Below, piece by piece: positions 1 through 6,353 of a stretch of 18,214 bases of DNA (the first letter of the stretch is position 1; each line of letters opens with the position of its first letter). A program made the position numbers and the translations under genes. Origin of the DNA: Streptomyces sp. NRRL WC-3549 (GTDB taxonomy: Bacteria; Actinomycetota; Actinomycetes; Streptomycetales; Streptomycetaceae); NCBI RefSeq assembly GCF_000721935.1, contig NZ_KL585391.1:46525-64738 (forward strand), written 5' to 3'. Under the pieces are notes generated by a model that did no database searches, was not told the DNA's origin, and saw nothing but the letters and a program-made list of their open reading frames with translations.

Positions 1-353
1 CGGCCGATCTGATCGCGGCGGTGCGCGTCGTGGCCGCGGGCGACGCCTTGCTCGCACCGTCCGTGACCCGCAGGCTGATCGCCGACTTCGCACGTCAACG
101 GCCGTCCGGGGCGTTCCGGAGCGGCCCGGCCCGGCGGCTGAGGGGGCTCACCCCGCGCGAGACGGAGGTCCTGGAGCTGGTGGCCCGCGGGCTGTCCAAC
201 CAGGAGATAGCCGGGCGGCTGGTGGTGGCGGAGCAGACGGTGAAGACCCATGTCTCACGGATCCTCGCCAAGGCGGACCTGCGGGACCGGGCCCAGGCCG
301 TGATCTTCGCGTACGAGTCGGGGCTGGTGGAACCGGGGAGCGCCGAGGAGTAG
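1..353 (+). CDS. NarL/LuxR-family response regulator, C-terminal part (5' truncated)
   Basis: The reading frame is open from the window edge (first full codon at base 3) to TAG at 351-353, so the gene begins outside the window. The visible part starts with the end of a receiver domain and its linker, where VRVVAAGDALLAPSVTRRLI is typical of actinobacterial NarL-type regulators. A complete LuxR/GerE helix-turn-helix follows: LTPRETEVLELVARGLSNQE, then an EQTVKTHVSRIL recognition helix. Known members are phosphorylated on an upstream Asp by a sensor histidine kinase and bind DNA as dimers. The kinase partner would lie upstream and cannot be seen. The gene converges on the aldo/keto reductase 41 nt away, so the two are not co-transcribed. 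Family assignment is secure; the target genes are unknown. Confidence 0.93.
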   Translation, partial: ADLIAAVRVVAAGDALLAPSVTRRLIADFARQRPSGAFRSGPARRLRGLTPRETEVLELVARGLSNQEIAGRLVVAEQTVKTHVSRILAKADLRDRAQAVIFAYESGLVEPGSAEE

Positions 354-394
354 GGCTCCCCGGCGCCGGCCCTCCGCTCAGGGCTCCCTCCGCG

Positions 395-1414
395 TCACTC
401 GCGTGCGGTGGACGTGTTGCTCATGTCCGGGTAGCGGTCGCCCGCCACCTGCCCGGCGATCGGCTCCAGCTGTTCCAGCTCCTGGGCGCTCAGGGTCAGC
501 CGGGTCGCGGCCACGTTCTCCAGGAGCCGGCTGCGCTTGCGGGTCCCGGGGATCGGCACCACCGGCACCCCGTGCACCTGGGCCCGCTGCTGCACCCACG
601 CGAGGGCGACCTGGGCGGCGGTCACCCCGTGCGCCTGCGCGATCGTGCGGACGGGCTCCAGCAGCGCGGCGTTCGTCTTCGCGTTCTCGCCGGTGAAGCG
701 CGGCTGGTGCTTGCGGAAGTCGTCCGCCGGCAGGTCCTTCGCCGCGTCCGCGAACGCCCCGGTCAGGAACCCCCGGCCGAGCGGCGAGTACGGCACGACG
801 GTCACCCCGAGCTCGACGGCCGCGGGCACGGCGCTGCGCTCGACGTCCCGGCTGAAGAGCGACCACTCCGACTGGAGCGCGGCGATCGGGTGCACGGCGT
901 ACGCCTCGCGCAGCTCCGCCCCGGTCACCTCGCTCAGCCCGAGCTGCTTGACCTTGCCCTGCTCCACCAGCTCGGCCATCGCGCCCACCGAGTCGGCGAG
1001 CGGGACGAGCGGGTCTCGCCGGTGCATGTAGTACAGGTCGATGACGTCGGTGCCCAGCCGGCGCAGGCTGCCCTCGACGGCCTGCCTGATGTACGCCGGG
1101 TCGTTGTTCACCCCCCGGAACTCCGGGTCGTCCGTCCGCTGGATGGCGAACTTCGTGGCCAGCGTGATCTCGTCGCGGTGTGCCCCGACGAACGGGGCGA
1201 GGAAGGTCTCGTTGGCACCGCGCCCGTAGATGTCGGCGGTGTCGAAGAGGGTGACCCCGGCCTCCAGGGCCGCCTCCAGGGTGTCCCTGGCGGCCGCCTC
1301 GTCGGTGCTCCCGTAGAACTCGCTGATCCCCATGCAGCCGAGCCCTTGGACGCCCACGCTCGGGCCGCCCCTCCCGAGCTCGGCCGTGGCGATCCTGCCG
1401 GTGCTCTCGCTCAT
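395..1414 (-). CDS. Aldo/keto reductase
   Basis: A 339-aa NAD(P)H-dependent oxidoreductase of the AKR superfamily (TIM barrel), expected to reduce aldehydes or ketones in the cytosol. The catalytic tetrad is visible: D58 and Y63 in FDTADIYG, K88 in ATKF and H131 in YYMHRRD. The C-terminal cofactor-binding stretch VPIPGTRKRSRLLENV is also present. Length is normal for the family. I chose the ATG at 1414 (MSESTGR) because AAAGGG lies about 10 nt upstream. The longer reading from 1453 would overlap the MerR gene and adds an arginine-rich tail atypical of the family. The start is 4 nt after the MerR stop, so the two genes form an operon and the regulator probably controls this enzyme. The substrate cannot be told from sequence. 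Confidence 0.93.
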   Translation of the reverse strand: MSESTGRIATAELGRGGPSVGVQGLGCMGISEFYGSTDEAAARDTLEAALEAGVTLFDTADIYGRGANETFLAPFVGAHRDEITLATKFAIQRTDDPEFRGVNNDPAYIRQAVEGSLRRLGTDVIDLYYMHRRDPLVPLADSVGAMAELVEQGKVKQLGLSEVTGAELREAYAVHPIAALQSEWSLFSRDVERSAVPAAVELGVTVVPYSPLGRGFLTGAFADAAKDLPADDFRKHQPRFTGENAKTNAALLEPVRTIAQAHGVTAAQVALAWVQQRAQVHGVPVVPIPGTRKRSRLLENVAATRLTLSAQELEQLEPIAGQVAGDRYPDMSNTSTARE

Positions 1415-1418
1415 GTCG

Positions 1419-1871
1419 TCAGACCCTTTCCGACGCCGCACGGGCGCCCGCATAGAAGTCGATCTTGTAGTCGAGCACGGCGAGGGTGTCCTGGAGCTCC
1501 GCGATCCGTGCCCTCACGTCGCTGCGGGTCGCCTCCAGCAGCCCCTGCCGCTCCTCGAACGTGTGCTCGCCCTCGCGCAGCAGCTCCGCGTACCGGACCA
1601 TGTCGGCGACCGGCATCCCGGTCAGCCGGAGCTTGCCGACGAAGGCCAGCCAGTCCAGGTCGCGGTTGGTGAAGCGGCGCTGCCCGGTGTGGGAGCGGTC
1701 CACGTGCGGCATCAGTCCGATCCGCTCGTACCACCGCAGGGTGTGCGCGGTGAGGCCGGTGAGGGCGGCGACCTCGCTGATCGTGTAGCGGTCCCCACCC
1801 CCGGGGCGCGGGTGCGCCTTCGGCGGCGCGCAGGCGTCGGTCCGTGCGGGTGTGCTCTCCATCACCGTCAT
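1419..1871 (-). CDS. MerR-family transcriptional regulator
   Basis: A 150-aa regulator if started at the ATG at 1871; 147 aa from the in-frame ATG at 1862. The N-terminal 25 residues are low-complexity. The winged helix-turn-helix follows at residues 29-70 (YTISEVAALTGLTAHTLRWY, then RRFTNRDL). A long dimerisation helix spans about residues 103-140. There is no C-terminal Cys cluster, which argues against a metal-sensing MerR or SoxR type. The closest resemblance is to the MerR regulators often paired with aldo/keto reductases or dehydrogenases. It lies first in an operon with the reductase and behind a MerR-type promoter that it probably remodels. The start at 1871 would give a leaderless transcript because the -10 hexamer ends 7 nt upstream. 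Confidence 0.93.
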   Translation of the reverse strand: MTVMESTPARTDACAPPKAHPRPGGGDRYTISEVAALTGLTAHTLRWYERIGLMPHVDRSHTGQRRFTNRDLDWLAFVGKLRLTGMPVADMVRYAELLREGEHTFEERQGLLEATRSDVRARIAELQDTLAVLDYKIDFYAGARAASERV

Positions 1872-1878
1872 GCTCTCC

Positions 1879-1909
1879 ACGCTAGAACCTTGGAGTGCAC
1901 TCGAAGCAA
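1879..1909 (-). promoter_or_regulatory. MerR-type promoter with 19-bp spacer and operator palindrome
   Basis: Read on the minus strand, TTGCTT (1909-1904) is followed by exactly 19 bp and TAGCGT (1884-1879). An over-long 19-bp spacer is the hallmark of promoters activated by MerR-family proteins, which twist the DNA to realign the hexamers. The spacer region carries the 18-bp near-palindrome CTTGGAGTGCACTCGAAG (1889-1906, one mismatched pair), a likely binding site for the adjacent MerR protein. Autoregulation of the MerR/AKR operon follows by inference. The serine hydrolase gene starts only 48 nt to the right on the plus strand and could also be affected. Confidence 0.75.
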
Positions 1910-1940
1910 GCGCAAACGGGTGACGCGTCCGGCCCGGTCG

Positions 1941-1946
1941 TAAGCT
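1941..1946 (+). promoter_or_regulatory. Candidate -10 hexamer for leaderless serine hydrolase mRNA
   Basis: TAAGCT lies 7 nt before the ATG at 1954 and there is no Shine-Dalgarno sequence. A start of transcription at or next to the ATG would make a leaderless mRNA. No convincing -35 is visible. Confidence 0.4.
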
Positions 1947-1953
1947 CGTCCCC

Positions 1954-2766
1954 ATGCAGAGCCTGGCACTGATCGAGAACTGGCCCGTTCCCACCGCGGC
2001 GGCGGCCGTCGTCACCGCGGACGGCACCGTCACCGGTACGCACGGCCCGACCGCGCACCGCTTCCCCCTCGCCTCCGTCACGAAGCCGCTGGCGGCGTAC
2101 GCGGCGCTGGTGGCGTACGAGGAGGGCGCCGTCGAGCTGGACGAGCCGGCCGGGCCGGAGGGCTCCACCGTCCGCCACCTGCTCGCGCACACCAGCGGCC
2201 TCGCCTTCGACGAGCACCGGGCGACCGCGCCCCCCGGCACCCGGCGGCTCTACTCCAACGCGGGCTTCGAGGCGCTGGGCGACCACATCGCGAAGGTCAC
2301 GGAGATCCCGTTCCCGGAGTACGTACGCCAGGCCGTCCTGGAACCGCTGGGCATGACGGCGACCACGGTGGACGGCTCCCCCGCCAAGGACGGCGTCTCG
2401 ACGGTGGACGACCTGGTCCGCTTCGCGGCGGAGGTACAGGCCCCGCGTCTGCTGGACCCGCGTACGGTGCTGGAGGCCCAGACCGTCGTCCACCCCGGCC
2501 TCAAGGGCGTCCTGCCGGGCTACGGCCATCAGAACCCGAACGACTGGGGGCTCGGCTTCGAGATCCGTGACTCCAAGTCACCGCACTGGACGGGCGCTTC
2601 CTCCTCCCCCGCGACCTTCGGCCACTTCGGCCAGTCGGGCACGTTCCTGTGGATCGACCCGGTGGCGGGCGCGGCCTGCGTCGCGCTGACGGACCGGGCG
2701 TTCGGGCCCTGGGCGACGGAGGTCTGGCCGGTGCTCACGGACGCGGTACTGGCGGAGCTGGCCTGA
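1954..2766 (+). CDS. Serine hydrolase of the beta-lactamase/penicillin-binding-protein fold
   Basis: A 270-aa protein of the Beta-lactamase (PF00144-like) family, which includes class C beta-lactamases, DD-peptidases and esterases. All three active-site motifs are present: SxxK as S41-V-T-K44 (nucleophile S41), YxN as Y100-S-N102, and an HxG motif as H224-F-G226 in GHFGQSGT. There is no signal peptide or transmembrane segment, so the protein is probably cytosolic. That argues against a resistance beta-lactamase and favours an esterase or peptidase. It is shorter than class C enzymes (about 360 aa). It is divergent from the MerR/AKR operon with its start 82 nt away, and lacks a ribosome-binding site. 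The substrate is unknown. Confidence 0.9.
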   Translation: MQSLALIENWPVPTAAAAVVTADGTVTGTHGPTAHRFPLASVTKPLAAYAALVAYEEGAVELDEPAGPEGSTVRHLLAHTSGLAFDEHRATAPPGTRRLYSNAGFEALGDHIAKVTEIPFPEYVRQAVLEPLGMTATTVDGSPAKDGVSTVDDLVRFAAEVQAPRLLDPRTVLEAQTVVHPGLKGVLPGYGHQNPNDWGLGFEIRDSKSPHWTGASSSPATFGHFGQSGTFLWIDPVAGAACVALTDRAFGPWATEVWPVLTDAVLAELA

Positions 2767-2813
2767 CGCCCCTCGGGGCCGGCCAGGCACTCGAACCACC
2801 CCGTCTTGTCCGA

Positions 2814-3263
2814 CTACAGGGCCTTCGGGCGCCCCAGGGCGAGGATTTCGTGGCCGGTCTCCTCGTCCGTCCGGCGTCCACGCTCCTCGAAGCCCATGCG
2901 CTCGTAGAAGCGGCGGGCGCGCCCGTTCTCCTCGAAGACGTCCAGGGTCACCTCGCCGTGCAGGGACACGGCGTGCTCCACCAGTGCCCGGCCCACCCCG
3001 GCCCCCTGGGACTCGGGGGCGACGAACAGTCCGCCGATCTCGGCCTCCAGCAGCCCGAGCAGACCCACGACGGTGCCGTCCGGCGCCTCGGCGACCCAGT
3101 TGTCGGCGTGCACGAGGTAGACCTCGCGCACCTTTCGCGCGCGCTCGCCCTCGCCTTCCCCCTCGACGAAGGGGTGCGCCTCCTTCGAGGCCCGCGACCA
3201 GAGATCGACCACGGCCTCCTCGTCGCCGGGCCGGTACGGGCGGATGATCGTTTCCGGGCTCAT
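2814..3263 (-). CDS. GNAT-family N-acetyltransferase (YjaB-like)
   Basis: A 149-aa single-domain acetyltransferase expected to transfer an acetyl group from acetyl-CoA to an amine. The acetyl-CoA pyrophosphate loop is visible as SQGAGVGRALV (Q86-G-A-G-V-G91), preceded by the beta-4 strand GGLFVAPE. The C-terminal ARRFYERMGFEERGR supplies the usual Tyr (Y120) that protonates the leaving thiolate. Organisation resembles E. coli YjaB by memory, including the MGF turn and the short tail. The acceptor is unknown. The ATG at 3263 has no Shine-Dalgarno sequence, and TAGCCT sits 7 nt upstream. The gene is divergent from the ABC transporter operon and convergent with the serine hydrolase. Confidence 0.9.
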   Translation of the reverse strand: MSPETIIRPYRPGDEEAVVDLWSRASKEAHPFVEGEGEGERARKVREVYLVHADNWVAEAPDGTVVGLLGLLEAEIGGLFVAPESQGAGVGRALVEHAVSLHGEVTLDVFEENGRARRFYERMGFEERGRRTDEETGHEILALGRPKAL

Positions 3264-3270
3264 GCGGTCG

Positions 3271-3276
3271 AGGCTA
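3271..3276 (-). promoter_or_regulatory. Candidate -10 hexamer for leaderless GNAT mRNA
   Basis: On the minus strand TAGCCT is followed by 7 nt and then the ATG at 3263. The AGGAGG-like bases nearby lie on the opposite strand and are not a ribosome-binding site for this gene. Confidence 0.4.
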
Positions 3277-3353
3277 AGGAGGAGGGTGAGCGGCGTGCAA
3301 TCGGTTTAACGGCACGGCGAGCCCGAACTGCCGCCCCTCGGCCCGAAATTGGT

Positions 3354-3365
3354 TGGCCTAGACCA
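3354..3365. promoter_or_regulatory. DasR-like (GntR/HutC) operator candidate
   Basis: TGGCCTAGACCA differs at one base from the core TGGTCTAGACCA that I recall as the consensus of DasR responsive elements in Streptomyces. It lies 69 nt before the ABC transporter ATPase start, in the divergent intergenic region shared with the GNAT gene. Binding by DasR or another GntR/HutC regulator is inferred only from this match. Confidence 0.4.
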
Positions 3366-3433
3366 GCGCTCGTTGTGCACACTCCTGTTCGGCCGTGCCC
3401 CTCGGGGCCCCACCAGGTCCAGGAGAGGTGCAC

Positions 3434-4405
3434 ATGCCCGTCATCGAGGTGGCAGACCTCGTCAAGGAGTTCCGCAGAACCAAGCGCCAGGAGGGCGCAT
3501 TCGCCGGCATACGCACGCTGCTGACCCGTGAGCAGACCGTCAAACGAGCCGTCGACGGCATCAGCTTCCAGGTCGGACAGGGCGAGATGGTCGGCTACCT
3601 CGGCCCCAACGGCGCCGGTAAGTCCACCACCATCAAGATGCTCACCGGCATCCTCGTGCCCACCTCCGGCACCGTCCGGGTCGCCGGGGCCGTCCCGTGG
3701 CGCGACCGGGCCCGCAACGCACGGCAGATAGGCGTGGTCTTCGGGCAGCGCAGCCAGCTCTGGTGGGACCTTCCGCTGCGCGATTCGCTGTGGCTGATCG
3801 GCCGGCTCTACGACGTGCCCACGGCCCGGTTCCAGGAGAAGCAGCGGCAGTTCACCGAGGTGCTCGACCTCGGCTCGTTCCTCGACACCCCGGTACGGCA
3901 GCTGTCGCTCGGCCAGCGGATGCGCGGGGACCTCGCCGCCGCGATGCTCTACGACCCGAGCATCCTCTACCTGGACGAGCCGACCGTGGGTCTCGACGTC
4001 GTCGCCAAGGAGCGCATCCGCGCCTTCGTCGGTGAACTCAACCGGGAGTCCGGGACCACCGTCGTCCTCACCACCCACGACCTGGACGACGTCGAGGAAC
4101 TCTGCGACCGGATCGTCCTCATCGACCACGGCAAGGTCGCCTACGACGGTGCCGTGGCCGAGCTGAAGACCCGCTACGCCCCGCACCGCGAACTCGTCGT
4201 GCAGACCGACCGCCTGGAGAGCGTCGAGGGCGCCGAGGTCGTCCGCCGCGAGGAGGGCAAGGTGTGGCTGCGCTTCGACCCCGCGCGCACCCCGCCCGCC
4301 CGGCTGGTCGCCGCCGTACTGGCGCGGCACGAGGTGACCGACCTGTCGATCGTGGAACCCGAGCTGGAGAGCGTCATCCACCGCATCTACGCGGAGCGGC
4401 GGTGA
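3434..4405 (+). CDS. ABC-2-type transporter ATP-binding protein (COG4586-like)
   Basis: A 323-aa nucleotide-binding subunit that powers the two permeases downstream. Every ATPase motif is intact: Walker A GPNGAGKST (58-66), Q-loop Q105, signature LSLGQ (157-161), Walker B ILYLDEP (177-183), D-loop GLD (186-188) and the switch His H215 in TTHD. About 75 residues after the core form the C-terminal extension typical of this DrrA/NatA-like group. The ATG at 3434 was chosen because AGGAGAGG lies just upstream. The in-frame ATG at 3395 would prepend 13 non-conserved residues. The stop overlaps the next start (GTGA, 4402-4405), so translation is probably coupled. The family is typically an exporter; the substrate is unknown. 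Confidence 0.94.
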   Translation: MPVIEVADLVKEFRRTKRQEGAFAGIRTLLTREQTVKRAVDGISFQVGQGEMVGYLGPNGAGKSTTIKMLTGILVPTSGTVRVAGAVPWRDRARNARQIGVVFGQRSQLWWDLPLRDSLWLIGRLYDVPTARFQEKQRQFTEVLDLGSFLDTPVRQLSLGQRMRGDLAAAMLYDPSILYLDEPTVGLDVVAKERIRAFVGELNRESGTTVVLTTHDLDDVEELCDRIVLIDHGKVAYDGAVAELKTRYAPHRELVVQTDRLESVEGAEVVRREEGKVWLRFDPARTPPARLVAAVLARHEVTDLSIVEPELESVIHRIYAERR

Positions 4406-5265
4406 ACGCCCCCGCGGAGGCCCGGGCGGGGGCCCCCGCGTCCCCGCTCCCCGTGCCGCCGGGCCCCGGATACGCGCTGAAGGCCCATCTGGCCTGCGCC
4501 CGGATGGAGTTCCGAGCCGCCCTCACCTATCGCACGGCCTATCTGTCGTCGTTCGTGATGATGCTGATGCAGATCTATCTGCTGACGGTGGTCTGGAGGG
4601 CCTTCTACGCCGGCCACGACGAGGTGGACGGCTTCCCCCTCTCCACCATGACGGCGTACGCGACGCTGGCCACCCTCCAGTACCAGTTCGTCAGCCCGTG
4701 GCGCTCGTCGCCCATCGACCAACGGGTGCGGGAGGGCAAGGTCGCGGTGGACCTGCTGCGGCCGATCGGCTTCCCGGGGCAGATGCTCGCCGGCCAGCTC
4801 GGGTGGGCCTGCGCGGCGGTACCGGTCCTGGTGGTCGCGCTGCCGTTCGCACTGCTGGTCGGAGCGGGGCAGGCCCCCGCCTCGACGGCCGCGGCGTTCG
4901 CCTACCCCCTCGCGCTGGCGGGGGCCGTGCTCGTGAACCAGCTGCTCGGGCTGCTGCTCGGCATGGTCTCGTTCTGGACCTTGGAGGTGAGCGGCGCCCT
5001 CATGGCCTACCGCTTCGTCGCCCAGTTCTTCTCCGGGGCGCTGGTCCCTCTGTGGTTCATGCCGGGGCCGGTCAAGGCGGTCGCGGAATGGCTCCCCTTC
5101 CAGGCCACCGCGTACACCCCGGCCGCCGTCTACCTGGGCCGGACCGAGGGCGCCGGTATCGCCGCCGCCCTCGCCGTCCAGGGGGCGTGGATCGTCGTCC
5201 TCGGCGCCCTGACCGCGTTCGTCTGGTCGCGTGCCCGCGACCGCGTCATGTCGCAGGGCGGGTGA
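4402..5265 (+). CDS. ABC-2-type transporter permease 1 (ABC2_membrane_6-like)
   Basis: A 287-aa integral membrane protein with about six predicted helices (roughly residues 47-67, 84-100, 136-156, 164-190, 200-220 and 252-275). It has a Pro/Ala-rich cytosolic N-terminus of about 25 residues. The stretch VREGKVAVDLLRPIGFPGQ (108-126) is the EG..D..L.RP motif shared with permease 2 and typical of this family. The GTG at 4402 was chosen because it overlaps the ATPase stop by 4 nt, follows a GGAG-like site and gives a family-normal length. The alternative ATG at 4264 would overlap the ATPase by over 140 nt. It probably forms a heterodimer with the following permease and acts with the upstream ATPase at the cytoplasmic membrane. 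Confidence 0.92.
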   Translation: MNAPAEARAGAPASPLPVPPGPGYALKAHLACARMEFRAALTYRTAYLSSFVMMLMQIYLLTVVWRAFYAGHDEVDGFPLSTMTAYATLATLQYQFVSPWRSSPIDQRVREGKVAVDLLRPIGFPGQMLAGQLGWACAAVPVLVVALPFALLVGAGQAPASTAAAFAYPLALAGAVLVNQLLGLLLGMVSFWTLEVSGALMAYRFVAQFFSGALVPLWFMPGPVKAVAEWLPFQATAYTPAAVYLGRTEGAGIAAALAVQGAWIVVLGALTAFVWSRARDRVMSQGG

Positions 5266-5270
5266 GCGCG

Positions 5271-6071
5271 ATGCAAGGACCGCGCGCCTATCTGCTGCTG
5301 GCCGGTGCGGCGTTCCGCGCCGAGTTCCAGTACCGGGGCAACCTGTTCGTCAACATCATCGGCGGCCTGTTCTACCAAGGGGTCGGGCTGGCCTTCATCT
5401 GGGCCGTCCTCGACCGCTTCGGCGAGGTCGGCGGCTGGGGCCTCGGAGAGATCGCGTTCCTCTACGGGCTGCGGCTCACCGCCCACGGCCTGTGGCTGCT
5501 GCCGGGCCACCAACTGGTCCATGTGGACGAGGTGGTGATCGAGGGCGAGTACGACCGGTACCTGGTCCGGCCCGTGTCGCCACTGGTCCAGCTCCTCACC
5601 CGCAGGGTGCGGCTCAGCTCGCTGGGCGACCTGGCGGGCGGGGTGGTCCTGCTGTCCATCGCCTCGGCGTCCGCGCCGGTCGACTGGACGCCGGGGGCCG
5701 TGGGCTTCCTGCTGCTGGCGGTCCTCGGGGGCGCGTTGGTGGAGGGTGCGCTGCAACTGGCCGCGTCCGCGCTGGTGTTCCGGATGAAGAAGGTCTCGCC
5801 GATCAAGTTCGCCATTGACATGGTCTTCAGCGACTTCGGCAACTACCCGCTGAAGATCTTCGGTTCGGCGGCCGGTTTCGGGCTGACCTTCGTGTTCCCG
5901 CTGGCGTTCGTGGCCTACCTCCCGGCGACCGTGCTGCTGGACCGCGAGGACGAACTTTCGGTGCCCGCCTGGCTCGGCTGGGGGGCGCCCGCCGTCGGGG
6001 TGCTGCTGATGTACGCCGCGTACCGCTTCTGGGAGCGGCAGACCCGCCACTACGAGAGCAGCGGGCACTGA
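5271..6071 (+). CDS. ABC-2-type transporter permease 2 (ABC2_membrane_6-like)
   Basis: A 266-aa membrane protein with about six hydrophobic segments (roughly residues 26-48, 59-79, 117-135, 142-170, 195-222 and 235-253). The cytosolic loop VIEGEYDRYLVRPVSPLVQ (89-107) repeats the EG..D..L.RP motif of permease 1, as expected for partner subunits. NYPLKIFG near residue 191 is another family-like motif. I chose the ATG at 5271, with AGGGCGG 8 nt before it. The GTG at 5262 (VSAMQG) overlaps the preceding stop as GTGA and is nearly as good, adding three residues. It is the last gene of the exporter operon and is followed by hairpins. Confidence 0.92.
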   Translation: MQGPRAYLLLAGAAFRAEFQYRGNLFVNIIGGLFYQGVGLAFIWAVLDRFGEVGGWGLGEIAFLYGLRLTAHGLWLLPGHQLVHVDEVVIEGEYDRYLVRPVSPLVQLLTRRVRLSSLGDLAGGVVLLSIASASAPVDWTPGAVGFLLLAVLGGALVEGALQLAASALVFRMKKVSPIKFAIDMVFSDFGNYPLKIFGSAAGFGLTFVFPLAFVAYLPATVLLDREDELSVPAWLGWGAPAVGVLLMYAAYRFWERQTRHYESSGH

Positions 6072-6084
6072 GCGGGAAGGCCCG

Positions 6085-6107
6085 CCCGGCGGCGGCTCTC
6101 CGCCGGG
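6085..6107 (+). terminator. Hairpin after the ABC transporter operon
   Basis: CCCGGCGG (6085-6092) and CCGCCGGG (6100-6107) form a perfect 8-bp GC stem with a 7-nt loop, 14 nt after the permease 2 stop. A second inverted repeat, GTGCCGCCG (6107-6115) with CGGCGGCAC (6134-6142), follows at once. There is no U-tract, as is common for streptomycete terminators. Confidence 0.6.
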
Positions 6108-6177
6108 TGCCGCCGTCCGTCGCGGGCGGCGCCCGGCGGCACCGCGTAAATCCGTCGCGTGCGGCGCGCGGACGCAC

Positions 6178-6183
6178 TATCGT
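6178..6183 (+). promoter_or_regulatory. Candidate -10 hexamer for the glycosyltransferase leader transcript
   Basis: TATCGT lies 7 nt before the ATG of a short leader ORF at 6191, so transcription could begin at that ATG. No good -35 is visible 16-19 bp upstream, which suggests an activator-dependent promoter or a chance match. Confidence 0.4.
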
Positions 6184-6190
6184 GCCGCGC

Positions 6191-6217
6191 ATGAACATCG
6201 TCCAGCTCTACGGCTGA
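6191..6217 (+). CDS. Putative 8-residue leader peptide (uORF) upstream of the glycosyltransferase
   Basis: ATG at 6191 opens an 8-codon frame (MNIVQLYG) ending in TGA at 6215-6217, 136 nt before the glycosyltransferase start. It has no Shine-Dalgarno sequence but sits 7 nt after a TATCGT hexamer, fitting leaderless translation. It is followed by two hairpins (6251-6272 and 6277-6295). Short leader ORFs with downstream hairpins are a known way to induce macrolide-resistance genes by drug-stalled ribosomes. Applying that here is inference, since such a short ORF could also arise by chance. Confidence 0.4.
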   Translation: MNIVQLYG

Positions 6218-6250
6218 CGCCGGACGGGGCACCGCCCCCGCCTCCGTCCC

Positions 6251-6295
6251 CGCGCACCGCGCCCCGTGCGCGTCTCCTCCGGGCCGTTCCCGGGG
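6251..6295 (+). promoter_or_regulatory. Two tandem hairpins in the glycosyltransferase leader (attenuator-like)
   Basis: Hairpin 1 pairs CGCGCAC (6251-6257) with GTGCGCG (6266-6272), a perfect 7-bp stem. Hairpin 2 pairs CTCCGGG (6277-6283) with CCCGGGG (6289-6295), 7 bp including one G-U pair and a 5-nt loop. They lie between the leader ORF and the glycosyltransferase. Hairpin 2 sequesters the only GGGGAG purine run in the leader. Whether this acts on transcription or translation is not known. Confidence 0.4.
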
Positions 6296-6353
6296 AGCCG
6301 TCGCACCGGTCCTCCGTGCCCTTCGCCGTAGACCTGAATCGAGTTGATCTTCC

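Noticed and set aside
355..394. Possible terminator between the response regulator and the aldo/keto reductase
   Set aside because: Only a 5-bp AGGGC/GCCCT pairing starting near 353 and a GGCGCC palindrome are visible, with no convincing stem.
1419..2240. Extended MerR frame starting at 2240
   Set aside because: It would read antisense through the serine hydrolase and across the MerR promoter. The MerR homology begins only after 1800.
3397..3408. GCCCCTCGGGGC hairpin in the ABC operon leader, also found at 2768-2779
   Set aside because: The stems are only 4-5 bp and such repeats are expected often in GC-rich intergenic DNA. I do not treat the two copies as a repeat family or riboswitch.
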